A stretch of DNA of 34,825 bases from Halomonas organivorans (GCF_014192055.1 NZ_JACHXM010000035.1:1-34825), one strand, 5' to 3'; shown: positions 1-7,664, counted from the stretch's first letter. Notes: generated by a model not told the origin, from the letters alone. A program made the numbers and translations.

Positions 1-356
1 AGTCGCTGCCGTGCCTGGGGGACGGGCGCCAGTCGGGGACCTCGGGCTCGCCGTCGATCCTCAACGCCTCGCCGGAGGCCGCCACCGGCGGGCCGTTGGC
101 GCTGCTTCAGAGCGGCGACCGGCTGCGGGTGGATCTCACCCGCTGCGAGGTGACGCTGATGGTCGACGACGCCGAGCTGGCCGCGCGCCGCGAGCGCCTG
201 GCGGCCGAAGGTGGTTATCGCTACCCGGACCATCAGACGCCCTGGCAGGAGATCCAGCGCTCGATGGTCGAGCCGCTGGATCGCGGCATGACCCTGGCGC
301 CGGCGACGAAGTATCGCGACGTGGCCCGGGTCAGCCCGCCGCGGGACAATCACTAA
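1..356 (+). CDS. IlvD/Edd family sugar-acid dehydratase, C-terminal fragment
   Basis: The 5' end lies outside the window; the reading frame is open from base 3 and stops at 354-356. The fragment begins inside the family signature (DGRQSGTSGSPSILNASPEA) that forms the C-terminal beta-barrel domain of Fe-S dehydratases such as dihydroxy-acid dehydratase and L-arabinonate/D-xylonate dehydratase. The tail (TPWQEIQRSMVEPLDRGM, then ATKYRDVARV) is closer, from memory, to sugar-acid dehydratases than to housekeeping IlvD. These enzymes remove water from an aldonate to give a 2-keto-3-deoxy acid. The GntR/FCD regulator that follows on the opposite strand fits a sugar-acid catabolism locus. The specific substrate cannot be decided from this fragment. 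Confidence 0.85.
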   Translation, partial: SLPCLGDGRQSGTSGSPSILNASPEAATGGPLALLQSGDRLRVDLTRCEVTLMVDDAELAARRERLAAEGGYRYPDHQTPWQEIQRSMVEPLDRGMTLAPATKYRDVARVSPPRDNH

Positions 357-396
357 AGAGGGAAGAGGGAAGAGGGAAGAGGGAAGAGGGAAGAGG
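357..396. repeat. Heptanucleotide tandem repeat (AGAGGGA, five full copies plus a partial)
   Basis: Five perfect copies of AGAGGGA run from 357 to 391, followed by AGAGG. The array starts one base after the dehydratase stop codon. It is purine-only on the plus strand and could vary in copy number by slippage. It lies between the convergent dehydratase and GntR genes, so it is not expected to alter either protein. Confidence 0.95.
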
Positions 397-445
397 CTGC
401 GGCGGGCGCCTGGGAGGGCGTCCGCCGCTGTGGTCATGGCTTGTC

Positions 446-1201
446 TCAGTTGAAGGTGAGCTGACGACCCAGGGCGCTGTCGCCGGGCTCGATGCCCAGC
501 GCGTCGGCGGTGCCCTTCAGCACCGCCTGGGCGGCCAGGAAGGCCTCACGGGGCTGTCGGGCGCGGATGCACTCCATCAGCTGGCGATGTCGCTCCAGGC
601 TTTCCTCGGGATCGCTGGCGCTGACGTTGGATGTCTCGATCAGCATGTAGATCGAGGGGCGCAGGATGTGTGAGAGCTGCGCCCAGACGATGTTGTGCGT
701 GGCCTTGAAGATGGCGACATGGAAGGCGACATCGAAGTCGCTGTGCAGCCGACCGTCCTGACCGTCGTCGCCATGCAGGTTCTGCCCCATGCCCTCGAAG
801 GCCTCCTCGATGGCCACCAGGTCGCGTGCGGTGGCGCGCTTGGCGGCGGTCATCGCCACATAGGGCTCGACATCGAGGCGGAACGACAGGATCTCTTGCT
901 GGATGCGTGGGTTGGGGGTCGCGTAGCGGGTCATCCAGTCGGTGACCTGGGGGTCGAGGATGTTCCACTCGGCGTATTCGCGGACCTTGGAGCCATGGCC
1001 CGAGATCCGCTCGATGATGCCCACGTCCACCAGCTGGCGCAGGTCGCTGCGCACCGCCGAGCGGTTGATGGCGAACTGCTCGCAGAGGTCAACTTCCTTG
1101 GGGACGAAGTCGCCCGGCTGGTAGCGGCCGGAGAAGATGGCTTCGGCCAGGAAGTCGGCCACGCTGGGCCTTGGAGATGTCTTGCGCTGCCTGTCCTTCA
1201 C
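446..1201 (-). CDS. GntR family (FadR/FCD type) transcriptional regulator
   Basis: An N-terminal winged helix (ADFLAEAIFSGRYQPGD followed by INRSAVRSDLRQL) is joined to an all-helical FCD ligand domain containing the usual metal-ligand pattern (RLDVEPY, then FHVAIFKATHN, then LERHRQL). FCD regulators usually sense small organic acids or sugar acids, so this protein may control the convergent dehydratase gene. The frame is open to a GTG at 1249, but that start would put the perfect inverted repeat at 1225-1246 inside the coding region. I therefore prefer the GTG at 1201, which leaves about 14 residues before the winged helix and the palindrome as a likely autoregulatory operator. Neither GTG has a clear Shine-Dalgarno sequence; a GTG at 1162 is a third possibility. 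Confidence 0.85.
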   Translation of the reverse strand: MKDRQRKTSPRPSVADFLAEAIFSGRYQPGDFVPKEVDLCEQFAINRSAVRSDLRQLVDVGIIERISGHGSKVREYAEWNILDPQVTDWMTRYATPNPRIQQEILSFRLDVEPYVAMTAAKRATARDLVAIEEAFEGMGQNLHGDDGQDGRLHSDFDVAFHVAIFKATHNIVWAQLSHILRPSIYMLIETSNVSASDPEESLERHRQLMECIRARQPREAFLAAQAVLKGTADALGIEPGDSALGRQLTFN

Positions 1202-1224
1202 GAGTCGTGCGTCCGAAGAAGTTT

Positions 1225-1246
1225 CAACATATCGTGTGGTATGTTG
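1225..1246. promoter_or_regulatory. Inverted repeat upstream of the GntR regulator, probable operator
   Basis: CAACATA and TATGTTG form perfect 7-base arms around an 8-base spacer. On the minus strand a TTGACG box lies just upstream, so the repeat sits where the -10 region of the regulator's own promoter would be. Autoregulation is inferred from this position. Confidence 0.5.
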
Positions 1247-1272
1247 CACATTTCGTCAATATGACCTTGGTG

Positions 1273-2007
1273 TCAGGCCGTATCGTCGACTCTTTGCAAC
1301 AGCTCGCAAAAGTGGCGCAACAGGCCGGTGGCTTCCGGGGTGGCGGCCACCGCGGCCAGTAAGGCTTCCGGGTCTCGGCCCTGCTCGGCCAGCCCCTGGT
1401 ACTGGTGATGCAGGTAGGCGCGCATGACCGCCGGGGTGAATTCCGGGTGGAACTGTACGCTCCACTGCCGTGGCCCGTAGCGCAGCGCCTGGTAGGGATC
1501 GTGATCGTTCTCGGCCAGCACTTCGGCGCCCGACGGCGCGGCGAGCACTGACTGGGCATGGGTGAGCTGGGCCGGGAAGGCCTCGGGAAGCGTCCCCAGT
1601 AGCGGATCGCGATGCCCGGTCTCGGTCAGCCGTACCCGGTGGGTGCCGGTCTCGCGGCCCGCCGGGTGGTAGCCGCTATCACCGCCGAAGGCCGCCGCCA
1701 TCAGTTGGTGGCCGTAGCAGACCCCGAACATGGCGACATCGTCGGCCAGCGCCTGGCGCAGCCAGGGCTTGAGCGCCTCGCTCCAGGGCTCGGCGTCGCT
1801 GACCATGGCATGGGAGCCGGTGATCACCAGGCCGTCGTTGGCGCCGAGCGCCGGCGGAGCGCCGTCGTGGCGGGCATCGAACACCTCGAGGTCGAGGCCC
1901 TCGCACACCGGCGCCAGCTGGGCGCGGAACAGCGCCTCGAAGTCGCCGTGGTCACGGATCACGTCGGCGAAGGCATCGCCGGTCTTGACGATCACCAGTC
2001 GTGGCAT
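1273..2007 (-). CDS. Class I glutamine amidotransferase (GATase1) domain protein
   Basis: A 244-residue stand-alone triad amidotransferase. The nucleophile elbow is GVCYGHQL (Cys97), and the His-x-Glu pair is FHPEF (His187, Glu189). There is no synthase domain, so it resembles GMP synthase-like or YfeJ-type amidotransferases that hydrolyse glutamine or a gamma-glutamyl compound. The start at 2007 has a strong AGGAGG upstream, and the gene begins 3 bases after the stop of the ArgE-like gene (2010), so the two are almost certainly cotranscribed and translationally coupled. Substrate unknown; a role in glutamine or gamma-glutamyl recycling next to an N-acyl amino acid deacylase is plausible but inferred. 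Confidence 0.85.
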   Translation of the reverse strand: MPRLVIVKTGDAFADVIRDHGDFEALFRAQLAPVCEGLDLEVFDARHDGAPPALGANDGLVITGSHAMVSDAEPWSEALKPWLRQALADDVAMFGVCYGHQLMAAAFGGDSGYHPAGRETGTHRVRLTETGHRDPLLGTLPEAFPAQLTHAQSVLAAPSGAEVLAENDHDPYQALRYGPRQWSVQFHPEFTPAVMRAYLHHQYQGLAEQGRDPEALLAAVAATPEATGLLRHFCELLQRVDDTA

Positions 2008-2009
2008 CT

Positions 2010-3167
2010 TCAGGCCTCCTTCTTCAGCCGCTTGCCCAGTGCCCGCATGAAGGCCGAACCCGCCTCCAGCTGCTCGATCTCCAGGTACTCGTCGGGCTGG
2101 TGGGCCTGGCTGATGCTGCCCGGGCCGCAGATCACCGTGGGCAGGCCGGCGCGCTGGAACTGGCCGGCCTCGGTGGCGTAGGCCACGGCGCCGGCCGGAG
2201 CCTCGCCGACGAGTTCCCGGCACAGCGTCAGTACCTCGGCGTTGTTGTCGTCGGCCAGTGCCGGCACCGTGGTATTGAGCCGCTCGGTGTGGATGCCGGC
2301 CTCGGGCGCGCGTTCGCGCATGCCGGCCTGCAGCTGCTCGGCATGGGCTTCGACCCGGCCGATCAGGTCCTCGAAGCGGTCGGAGGGCAGGTGGCGGATC
2401 TCCCAGTCGAAGCTGCACTCGCGGGCCATGATGTTGATGGCCGTGCCGCCGCTGATCTTGCCCACGTGCAGGCTCGAATGGACCACGTTGAAGGCCTCGT
2501 CGACGCGTCCCTCGGCCTTGAGGTCGGCCATCACGTCCTCGATGAAGGTGACCAGCCGGGCGGCCACGTGGATCGCCGAGACACCCTGGTTGACCTGGCT
2601 GGAGTGCGAGGCGCGGCCGGTCACCGTGGTGCGCAGGTTGGTGGCGCCCTTGTGGGCGACCACCGGCGCCATCAGCGTCGGCTCGCCGACGAACACCGCC
2701 GCCGGGCGCGGGTGGTCGGCCATCAGCCGCTCGATCAGCCGCGGCGCGCCGATGCAGCCGACCTCCTCGTCGTAGGAGAAGGCCAGATAGATCGGCTTCT
2801 CCAGTTCGAGCTCGACCCAGCGCGGCACCTCGGCCAGGGCGCAGGCGATGAAGGCCTTCATGTCGCAGGTGCCGCGACCGTAGAGGCGGCCGTCGCCCTT
2901 GTCGGTCAGCGTGAAGGGATCGGTCGACCAGGGCTGGCCGTCCACCGGCACCACGTCGGTGTGGCCGGAGAGCACCACGCCGCCCTCCACCGCGGGACCG
3001 ATGCGGGCCAGCAGGTTGGCCTTGGTGCCGTCGTCGCTGTCGACGCGCCAGTGCTCGACGCCGTACTCGTCGAGCCAGGCCTCGATGAAGGCGATCAGGT
3101 CCAGATTGGAGTCGCGGGAGACGGTGGGAAAGCCCACCAGCTTCTCGAGGAACTGGGCGGCGGTCAT
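2010..3167 (-). CDS. argE: Acetylornithine deacetylase (ArgE, M20 family)
   Basis: A 385-residue M20 metallopeptidase that hydrolyses N2-acetyl-L-ornithine to ornithine and acetate in arginine synthesis. The di-zinc ligands are visible: SGHTDVVPVDG (His69, with Asp71), YGRGTCDMKAF (Asp102), SYDEEVG (Glu134/Glu135) and a C-terminal SQAHQPDEY. The start was placed at 3167 (MTAAQFLEKLVGF), with GGAG upstream and agreement with the usual N-terminus; the frame is open farther upstream to 3326 but that extension does not look like protein. Other M20 deacylases (DapE, succinyl-diaminopimelate type) are less likely given the length and motifs. It is first in a two-gene minus-strand unit with the amidotransferase. 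Confidence 0.88.
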   Translation of the reverse strand: MTAAQFLEKLVGFPTVSRDSNLDLIAFIEAWLDEYGVEHWRVDSDDGTKANLLARIGPAVEGGVVLSGHTDVVPVDGQPWSTDPFTLTDKGDGRLYGRGTCDMKAFIACALAEVPRWVELELEKPIYLAFSYDEEVGCIGAPRLIERLMADHPRPAAVFVGEPTLMAPVVAHKGATNLRTTVTGRASHSSQVNQGVSAIHVAARLVTFIEDVMADLKAEGRVDEAFNVVHSSLHVGKISGGTAINIMARECSFDWEIRHLPSDRFEDLIGRVEAHAEQLQAGMRERAPEAGIHTERLNTTVPALADDNNAEVLTLCRELVGEAPAGAVAYATEAGQFQRAGLPTVICGPGSISQAHQPDEYLEIEQLEAGSAFMRALGKRLKKEA

Positions 3168-3207
3168 GATCTGGCTCCGAAGGTGAAAGGCGAAGCCTAG
3201 CCTATCA

Positions 3208-3241
3208 CGCCACCGGGGCCGACGGGATGGGCCCGGTGGCG
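3208..3241. other. GC-rich inverted repeat in the argE leader
   Basis: CGCCACCGGG (3208-3217) pairs perfectly with CCCGGTGGCG (3232-3241), with two more pairs across a bulge. It lies 40 bases upstream of the argE start, with no T run on either strand, so a leader hairpin or operator is more likely than a terminator. It is one of two structured elements in the 309-base gap 3168-3476; the other is at 3371-3391. Confidence 0.4.
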
Positions 3242-3370
3242 GAGTGACGGAGAGATCTCGGCAGGTCCGGCACATGAATGTCGTTGATTGTGCGTTTATG
3301 AGAAGCGCCTGAGAGAAGCTCGCCAAGACATTCGGTCTTAGACTTTGGTCTTGATGGCGCGGGATTTTTG

Positions 3371-3391
3371 CCTATGCCTGACCGGCATAGG
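3371..3391. promoter_or_regulatory. Perfect palindrome upstream of gdhA, candidate operator
   Basis: CCTATGCC and GGCATAGG are perfect 8-base arms around TGACC. The element lies about 85 bases before the gdhA start and is preceded by a short T run on the plus strand. The position suits a regulator of gdhA or of the divergent argE unit; the cognate protein is not evident. Confidence 0.4.
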
Positions 3392-3476
3392 GTATGCAAG
3401 AGGCGATATCCAGCAGTTAAATACCGGCATGCTCTGGCCAGCGGATACATGTTTTTTCTGCCAATGGTACGCCTAA

Positions 3477-4829
3477 ATGCCCTACGTTCATGACACCTTG
3501 ACGCGACTCAAGCAGAGTAGTCCTGCACAGTCGGAATTCTATCAGGCCACGGAAGAAGTCCTGGAATGCTTGCGTCCACTATTCGAGCATCATTCTCGCT
3601 ACCATGACCACGGCATCATCGAGAGAATCGTCGAGCCTGAGCGTCAAATCATGTTTCGTGTCAGCTGGCTGGACGACACCGGGAAAGTGAGAGTCAACAA
3701 GGGCTATCGGGTGCAATTCAATTCGGCGCTCGGGCCCTATAAGGGCGGGCTTCGTTTTCATCCCAGCGTGACCTCCGGCACCATCAAGTTTCTGGGATTC
3801 GAGCAGATATTCAAGAATGCCCTGACTGGCCTGCCACTGGGTGGCGGCAAAGGGGGCGCCGATTTCGATCCCCGAGGCCGATCCGACGGCGAAATCATGC
3901 GTTTCTGCCAGTCCTTCATGAGCGAGCTGTATCGCCACATCGGCCCGACCTGCGATGTTCCCGCGGGGGATATCGGTGTCGGGACGCGGGAAATCGGCTA
4001 TCTGTATGGGCATTACAAACGGTTGACGGGCCGCTACGAGGGCATCCTGACAGGCAAGGGGCTCGCCTGGGGCGGCTCGCTCGGTCGCAAGGAAGCCACC
4101 GGCTATGGAGCGGTCTATTTCGCACAGAACATGCTGGCGGCGCGCGGCGATGGTCTTGATGGGAAGCGATGCCTGGTGTCAGGGGCGGGCAACGTTGCCA
4201 TCTACACCATCGAGAAGCTCCACGAACTGGGCGCTCGGCCCATTACCTGCAGCGACTCTCGCGGCACCATTCATGATCCCGAGGGTATCGACCTGGCCGT
4301 GCTCAAGAGGCTCAAGGAGGTCCAGCGTACATCGCTGGAGCACTACCTGAACGAGCGCCCTCGGGCACGGTATATACCGGTGTGCGACTACCCCAGTGGC
4401 GGCCACGGCGTCTGGCATATTCCTGCGGATGTCGCCTTTCCCTGTGCCACCCAGAACGAGCTGACGGGCGCCGATGCTCGCGTGATGCTTGCCAACGGCG
4501 TGCGCTGCGTGAGCGAGGGGGCCAATATGCCGAGCACCAAGGAGGCCGTGGCGTGTTTTCTCGACGCTGGGATTGCCTATGGCCCCGGTAAGGCGGCCAA
4601 TGCCGGAGGCGTGGCGACCAGCCAGCTGGAAATGGCGCAAAACAGCAGCATGGCGCAATGGCCGATGGAAAAGGTCGATCAAAAGCTCCGGAATATCATG
4701 GCCAATATCCATCAACAGTGCGCCACGACGGCGGAAGAATTCGGAGATCCGTCCAATCTGGTGCTGGGGGCCAATATCACCGGTTTCAGAAAGGTGGCCG
4801 ATGCCATGATCGAACAGGGACTGTCCTGA
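3477..4829 (+). CDS. gdhA: NADP-specific glutamate dehydrogenase
   Basis: A 450-residue hexameric-type glutamate dehydrogenase that reductively aminates 2-oxoglutarate to glutamate with NADPH, the ammonia entry point at high ammonium. It aligns by eye over its whole length with E. coli GdhA (447 residues). Lysines of the active site are in GPYKGGLRFHP (Lys89), KFLGFEQIFKNALT and GGGKGGADFDP (Lys125); VPAGDIGVGTRE follows. The nucleotide-binding domain starts near LVSGAGNVAIYTIEKL, and SEGANMPST and GKAANAGGVATS are conserved. An in-frame TAA directly precedes the ATG, which fixes the longest start, although no good ribosome binding site is present. The gene is monocistronic, ending at a terminator at 4870-4902. 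Confidence 0.96.
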   Translation: MPYVHDTLTRLKQSSPAQSEFYQATEEVLECLRPLFEHHSRYHDHGIIERIVEPERQIMFRVSWLDDTGKVRVNKGYRVQFNSALGPYKGGLRFHPSVTSGTIKFLGFEQIFKNALTGLPLGGGKGGADFDPRGRSDGEIMRFCQSFMSELYRHIGPTCDVPAGDIGVGTREIGYLYGHYKRLTGRYEGILTGKGLAWGGSLGRKEATGYGAVYFAQNMLAARGDGLDGKRCLVSGAGNVAIYTIEKLHELGARPITCSDSRGTIHDPEGIDLAVLKRLKEVQRTSLEHYLNERPRARYIPVCDYPSGGHGVWHIPADVAFPCATQNELTGADARVMLANGVRCVSEGANMPSTKEAVACFLDAGIAYGPGKAANAGGVATSQLEMAQNSSMAQWPMEKVDQKLRNIMANIHQQCATTAEEFGDPSNLVLGANITGFRKVADAMIEQGLS

Positions 4830-4849
4830 TCGCCTTCGTCAAGGCGATC
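4828..4849 (+). other. Stem-loop directly after gdhA
   Basis: GATCGCCTT and AAGGCGATC form a perfect 9-base stem with a CGTC loop; the left arm overlaps the gdhA stop codon. There is no T tract, so it may protect the 3' end or help termination together with the stronger hairpin 20 bases downstream. Confidence 0.5.
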
Positions 4850-4869
4850 CCTTATACTGACGTCAGCAG

Positions 4870-4902
4870 GCAGTCCTTTCCTCCCGGGGAAGGGCTGCTT
4901 TT
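4870..4902 (+). terminator. Rho-independent terminator of gdhA
   Basis: A 12-pair stem (4870-4881 with 4887-4898, including two G-T wobbles) with a 5-base loop is followed by TTTT. It lies between gdhA and rnk on the coding strand of both. Confidence 0.65.
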
Positions 4903-4983
4903 CGTTGGTCGTCACGAATATCGTTGATCCAACGTCAGTCCAGCTTTGGCTGCGTGACTTTTTGCTTTCCAAGGAGAGTGAAC

Positions 4984-5397
4984 ATGGGACAGCGTCCTCC
5001 CATCATCATCAACCGTCTCGATGCGGAACGCTTGCAGCGCTTGATCGATGACGCTACCGACAAGGATCTGGCTGTCGCACAGCTGCTGGAAGAAGAGCTG
5101 GCGCGAGGCGAGGTTCTCGACCCCGAGCATATGCCGGATGACGTGGTGAGCATGAACAGCCAGGTTCGCTTCAGCGACCTGAGTCGTGGTCGGCAGATGA
5201 TTCGCACCCTGGTGTATCCCCATTCGCTGGGAAGCGTGGAGGATGGTATCTCCGTCATGGCGCCAATCGGTGCGGCATTGATCGGTCTCAGGGTCGGCGA
5301 CATCATCGAATGGCCGCTGCCCAACGCAACGGAAGCCCGCCTTCGGATCGATGCCATTTTCTGGCAACCCGAGCGTGAGAAGCAGTTTCACCGCTAA
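4984..5397 (+). CDS. rnk: Nucleoside diphosphate kinase regulator Rnk
   Basis: A 137-residue protein that matches Rnk of E. coli (136 residues) by eye, including IIINRLDAERL, MPDDVVSMNSQVRF, RTLVYP and VMAPIGAALIGLRVGD. Rnk has an N-terminal coiled-coil segment and a C-terminal FKBP-like domain related to the GreA/GreB C-terminus, and it binds RNA polymerase in the secondary channel region. In E. coli and Pseudomonas it influences nucleoside diphosphate kinase level and alginate. The ATG at 4984 has AAGGAGA nine bases upstream. The gene stands alone after the gdhA terminator. Confidence 0.95.
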   Translation: MGQRPPIIINRLDAERLQRLIDDATDKDLAVAQLLEEELARGEVLDPEHMPDDVVSMNSQVRFSDLSRGRQMIRTLVYPHSLGSVEDGISVMAPIGAALIGLRVGDIIEWPLPNATEARLRIDAIFWQPEREKQFHR

Positions 5398-5412
5398 GGA
5401 GGATGGCCGTTC

Positions 5413-5437
5413 CCCCGCCGCCGGAGGTGGGGCGGGG
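5413..5437. terminator. GC-rich inverted repeat between convergent genes, possible terminator
   Basis: CCCCGCC (5413-5419) pairs with GGCGGGG (5431-5437) in the 52-base gap between rnk and the minus-strand ABM gene. There is no T tract; the position between convergent stops is the main support. Confidence 0.3.
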
Positions 5438-5449
5438 AGGCGACGTCGA

Positions 5450-6016
5450 TCAGGTCGATCGGCGTCGCAGCTGGGGCGTGCGCCACGGTTCGCCGCGTAG
5501 CCAGGGCCCCAGCAGCCGGGTCGACAGTGGGATGAACAGGAACACCATTACCGGCGTGAGCATCAGGGTGCCGGCCAGCACGCGAGGCACCAGCGGCAGC
5601 GTGGCCAGGGCGTCGCCGAACAGCACCTTGAAGACCAATGAAACCGGAAAAAAGGCCAGCCAGATGGCGATGGCCTGCTTCCAGCGCGGAGGAGTTGGCG
5701 TGCCGGGTTGCTGGAACCAGCGGTCCAGGCCGGTGGCGCGATGCTCCTGGGGCGCCTCGAAGAGCCCCTGGCCGCGGGCCAGCCAGGCCCGGCGCGAGGC
5801 CGAATGTTCCCAGGCCGCCAGGGTTTCGGCGTCGCGGAAGCGAAAGATGATCTGGTACTCGTCGTCGGCGGGCGGCGGGGCCAGCACGCCGGAGCCCAGG
5901 TAGCCGGCGAAGTCGGCGGCGAGCTCGCGGCCTTCCTCGAGCCAATGCATGAAGTCGCGGTAGCGCCCACGGGCCACGCGGCGCGCCACCATCAGGGTGA
6001 CGGGATCAGAGGACAT
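5450..6016 (-). CDS. ABM-domain (antibiotic biosynthesis monooxygenase-like) membrane protein
   Basis: A 188-residue protein. Residues 1-100 form an ABM-type ferredoxin-like fold (VTLMVARRVARGRYRDFMHW, then YQIIFRFRDAETLAAWEHS). Residues about 110-170 hold two hydrophobic segments (KQAIAIWLAFFPVSLVFKVL and VLAGTLMLTPVMVFLFIPL), so the domain is probably tethered to the inner membrane on the cytoplasmic side. Similar fused ABM-membrane proteins are common and uncharacterised; a heme or quinone oxygenase role cannot be shown. The ATG at 6016 has AGGAG seven bases upstream, which was preferred over the longer frame to 6082. A perfect 10-base hairpin lies in its leader at 6036-6060. Confidence 0.8.
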   Translation of the reverse strand: MSSDPVTLMVARRVARGRYRDFMHWLEEGRELAADFAGYLGSGVLAPPPADDEYQIIFRFRDAETLAAWEHSASRRAWLARGQGLFEAPQEHRATGLDRWFQQPGTPTPPRWKQAIAIWLAFFPVSLVFKVLFGDALATLPLVPRVLAGTLMLTPVMVFLFIPLSTRLLGPWLRGEPWRTPQLRRRST

Positions 6017-6035
6017 GGTGGTTCTCCTGAAAGAA

Positions 6036-6060
6036 TCGGCGGCCCGGGTAGGGCCGCCGA
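6036..6060. other. Perfect stem-loop in the leader of the ABM gene
   Basis: TCGGCGGCCC and GGGCCGCCGA form ten perfect pairs around GGGTA, 20 bases upstream of the ABM start codon on the minus strand. It could be a leader structure or an operator. Confidence 0.45.
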
Positions 6061-6292
6061 AGGAACAGCGGATCGGGTACATCCACCGTTGGCGGCAGGA
6101 TAATACGCCATTGGCGACGCGATAGGTAGGTCATGTTGCCATTTGGTTCTTGTGTGGCAGGGGTTCTTGTCGAGACCTGCCGTGCGCTCGAGGTGTCTTG
6201 CACGAGGGCTGAAGGCACAGGAACCAATGGCTGGAAACGTTCTCATCGCCTAGGCTCGCTGTTACATCTCAGCCGGTTTACAAGGAGGTAGC

Positions 6293-6649
6293 ATGAAACT
6301 GACGTCTCTCAGCGATAGCGAGCTTCTGGATGTCGTCAGGCCGCTGGCGGAGCACACCGAAGCGTCATGGAACGACAAGGACTATCAGGCATTCTGTCGC
6401 TACCTGATCCTCGAAGACGTGGAGCAAACCTTTCCGGAAGCCGAGTTCCAGCGCCAGATAGCGGAAAACTACGACATCTATGGCGTGCACCGTATCGGGG
6501 AGCTGGTGGCGATACATCGCAACCCGGATAACGTGATCGTGATGTGGAAGGTCGGCTTCGAGAAGCGCGAGGCGCCGGGGCTGCTGATCTATGGCTTCAA
6601 GGAACACGAGGGCGAAGTGCGCGTCGCCGGTTGTTCGTACCATGCCTGA
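6293..6649 (+). CDS. NTF2/SnoaL-like hypothetical protein
   Basis: A 118-residue soluble protein with a strong AGGAGG seven bases before the ATG. The pattern is an N-terminal helix pair (LDVVRPLAEHTEASWNDKD, YQAFCRYLILEDV) followed by strands (RIGELVAIHRN, NVIVMWKVGFEKR, LLIYGFKEHEGEVRVAG), which fits an NTF2-like cone fold. No signal peptide or membrane segment is present. I do not recognise a characterised homologue. It may start a small plus-strand cluster with the DUF2007-like and LprI-like genes downstream, although gaps of about 100 bases separate them. Confidence 0.7.
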   Translation: MKLTSLSDSELLDVVRPLAEHTEASWNDKDYQAFCRYLILEDVEQTFPEAEFQRQIAENYDIYGVHRIGELVAIHRNPDNVIVMWKVGFEKREAPGLLIYGFKEHEGEVRVAGCSYHA

Positions 6650-6757
6650 GCCTGCAGCGACATGCGCACGATGATGGCGTGAGCGAGTCGCGACGCCGGC
6701 CCTGGGGGCATGGCGGCGATCCTCCAGCCTTGAGCCTTGCTGGAACAGGGAGGGAAC

Positions 6758-7126
6758 GTGAGGCTGATCAGGCAGTATGACGACGTGATGCAAGCCCAGG
6801 ATGCCGCGTTGAGACTGCGCAGGGAGGGAATTCCCACGCATATATCGTCACGTCACTCCCACGTGGCTTCTGGCGTGGTGACAGGTGCCTTGAAAGTCGG
6901 GCTATGGGGCCTGTTGGATTCGCAGTATCACGACGCGCTTGCCTTCCTGGACGACGCGAATCATCGGGTCACGACGGGCATGTCGGAGGAAGAGCTGGTT
7001 CGGGTGGAGTCCTCGGCCACCAAGACGTCGTTCGCCTCTTTCAACAAGCTGCTCTGGTATGTCGGTCCGGTGGTCCTGGCCGTCATCGTCGGTCTCGTGT
7101 ACCTGAAAGAGAAGGGCGTATTGTGA
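6758..7126 (+). CDS. DUF2007-like signal-transducing domain protein with C-terminal membrane anchor
   Basis: A 122-residue protein. The N-terminal part (VRLIRQYDDVMQAQDAALRL, then RREGIPTHISS) has the shape of the DUF2007 putative signal-transducing domain: a first strand, then a helix that scans residues, then an EGIP turn. A single membrane segment lies near the C-terminus (LLWYVGPVVLAVIVGLVYL). The frame is open to a TTG at 6737, but the GTG at 6758 has AGGGAGG at the right spacing and gives the usual domain start, so I chose it. Function is unknown. Confidence 0.7.
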   Translation: MRLIRQYDDVMQAQDAALRLRREGIPTHISSRHSHVASGVVTGALKVGLWGLLDSQYHDALAFLDDANHRVTTGMSEEELVRVESSATKTSFASFNKLLWYVGPVVLAVIVGLVYLKEKGVL

Positions 7127-7217
7127 CGCGAGGCAATGGTTCGACGTGTTCCGCAGGTGAACCCTTCTGGCACGGCGTGTGCCGAGACCTTGCAACGACT
7201 GACCGAAGGAGGCGTTG

Positions 7218-7598
7218 ATGAAGAAAATCGGGATCATGATGCTGTGCCTGGCGCTGTCGCCACTTGCTTATGCCAATGAGCCCTACACGCCTGGCTATAC
7301 CGCCTGCATGGAGGAAGCGGGCGGTGTTACCGTCGACATGATCGACTGCATCGCCGAGGAACTGGAGACGCAGGATGCCCGACTGAACGGCGCTTACCAG
7401 GCATTACGGGGTGAGCTTTCCGAACAGCGCCGTCAGTCATTGCTGCAGGCCCAGAGGCTGTGGATCCAGTATCGCGATGCGAACTGCCAGTTCTATGCCA
7501 CGGCGGGCGGGACCCTGGCGAGAGTCTCCGCGAATGAGTGCATGCTGCGCGAGACTGCCGAGCGAGCCCAGGAGCTCGACGCCATGGGGGGCTTCTAG
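7218..7598 (+). CDS. LprI-like (DUF1311) exported protein
   Basis: A 126-residue exported protein. Residues 1-19 are a signal peptide ending SPLAYA before Asn-Glu-Pro. The mature part matches the LprI/DUF1311 pattern: four cysteines (YTACMEE, MIDCIAEE, NCQFYA, NECMLRET) expected to form two disulfides, a helix starting ELETQDARLNGAYQAL, and QAQRLWIQYRDANC. The family name comes from Mycobacterium LprI, which inhibits lysozyme, but most proteobacterial members are untested. The ATG at 7218 was preferred to the TTG at 7215 because AAGGAGG lies upstream and the signal peptide then starts MKK. Confidence 0.85.
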   Translation: MKKIGIMMLCLALSPLAYANEPYTPGYTACMEEAGGVTVDMIDCIAEELETQDARLNGAYQALRGELSEQRRQSLLQAQRLWIQYRDANCQFYATAGGTLARVSANECMLRETAERAQELDAMGGF

Positions 7599-7664
7599 GA
7601 CTCCACGCGGAACAACGCTCATCCCTCGCCAGCATGACGCCGGGCTCGTGGAAGAAATAGCCAC

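Noticed and set aside
2001..3200. A 399-codon plus-strand frame opposite argE
   Set aside because: It is the antisense shadow of a clear ArgE gene, caused by high GC at third positions; its residues show no family pattern.
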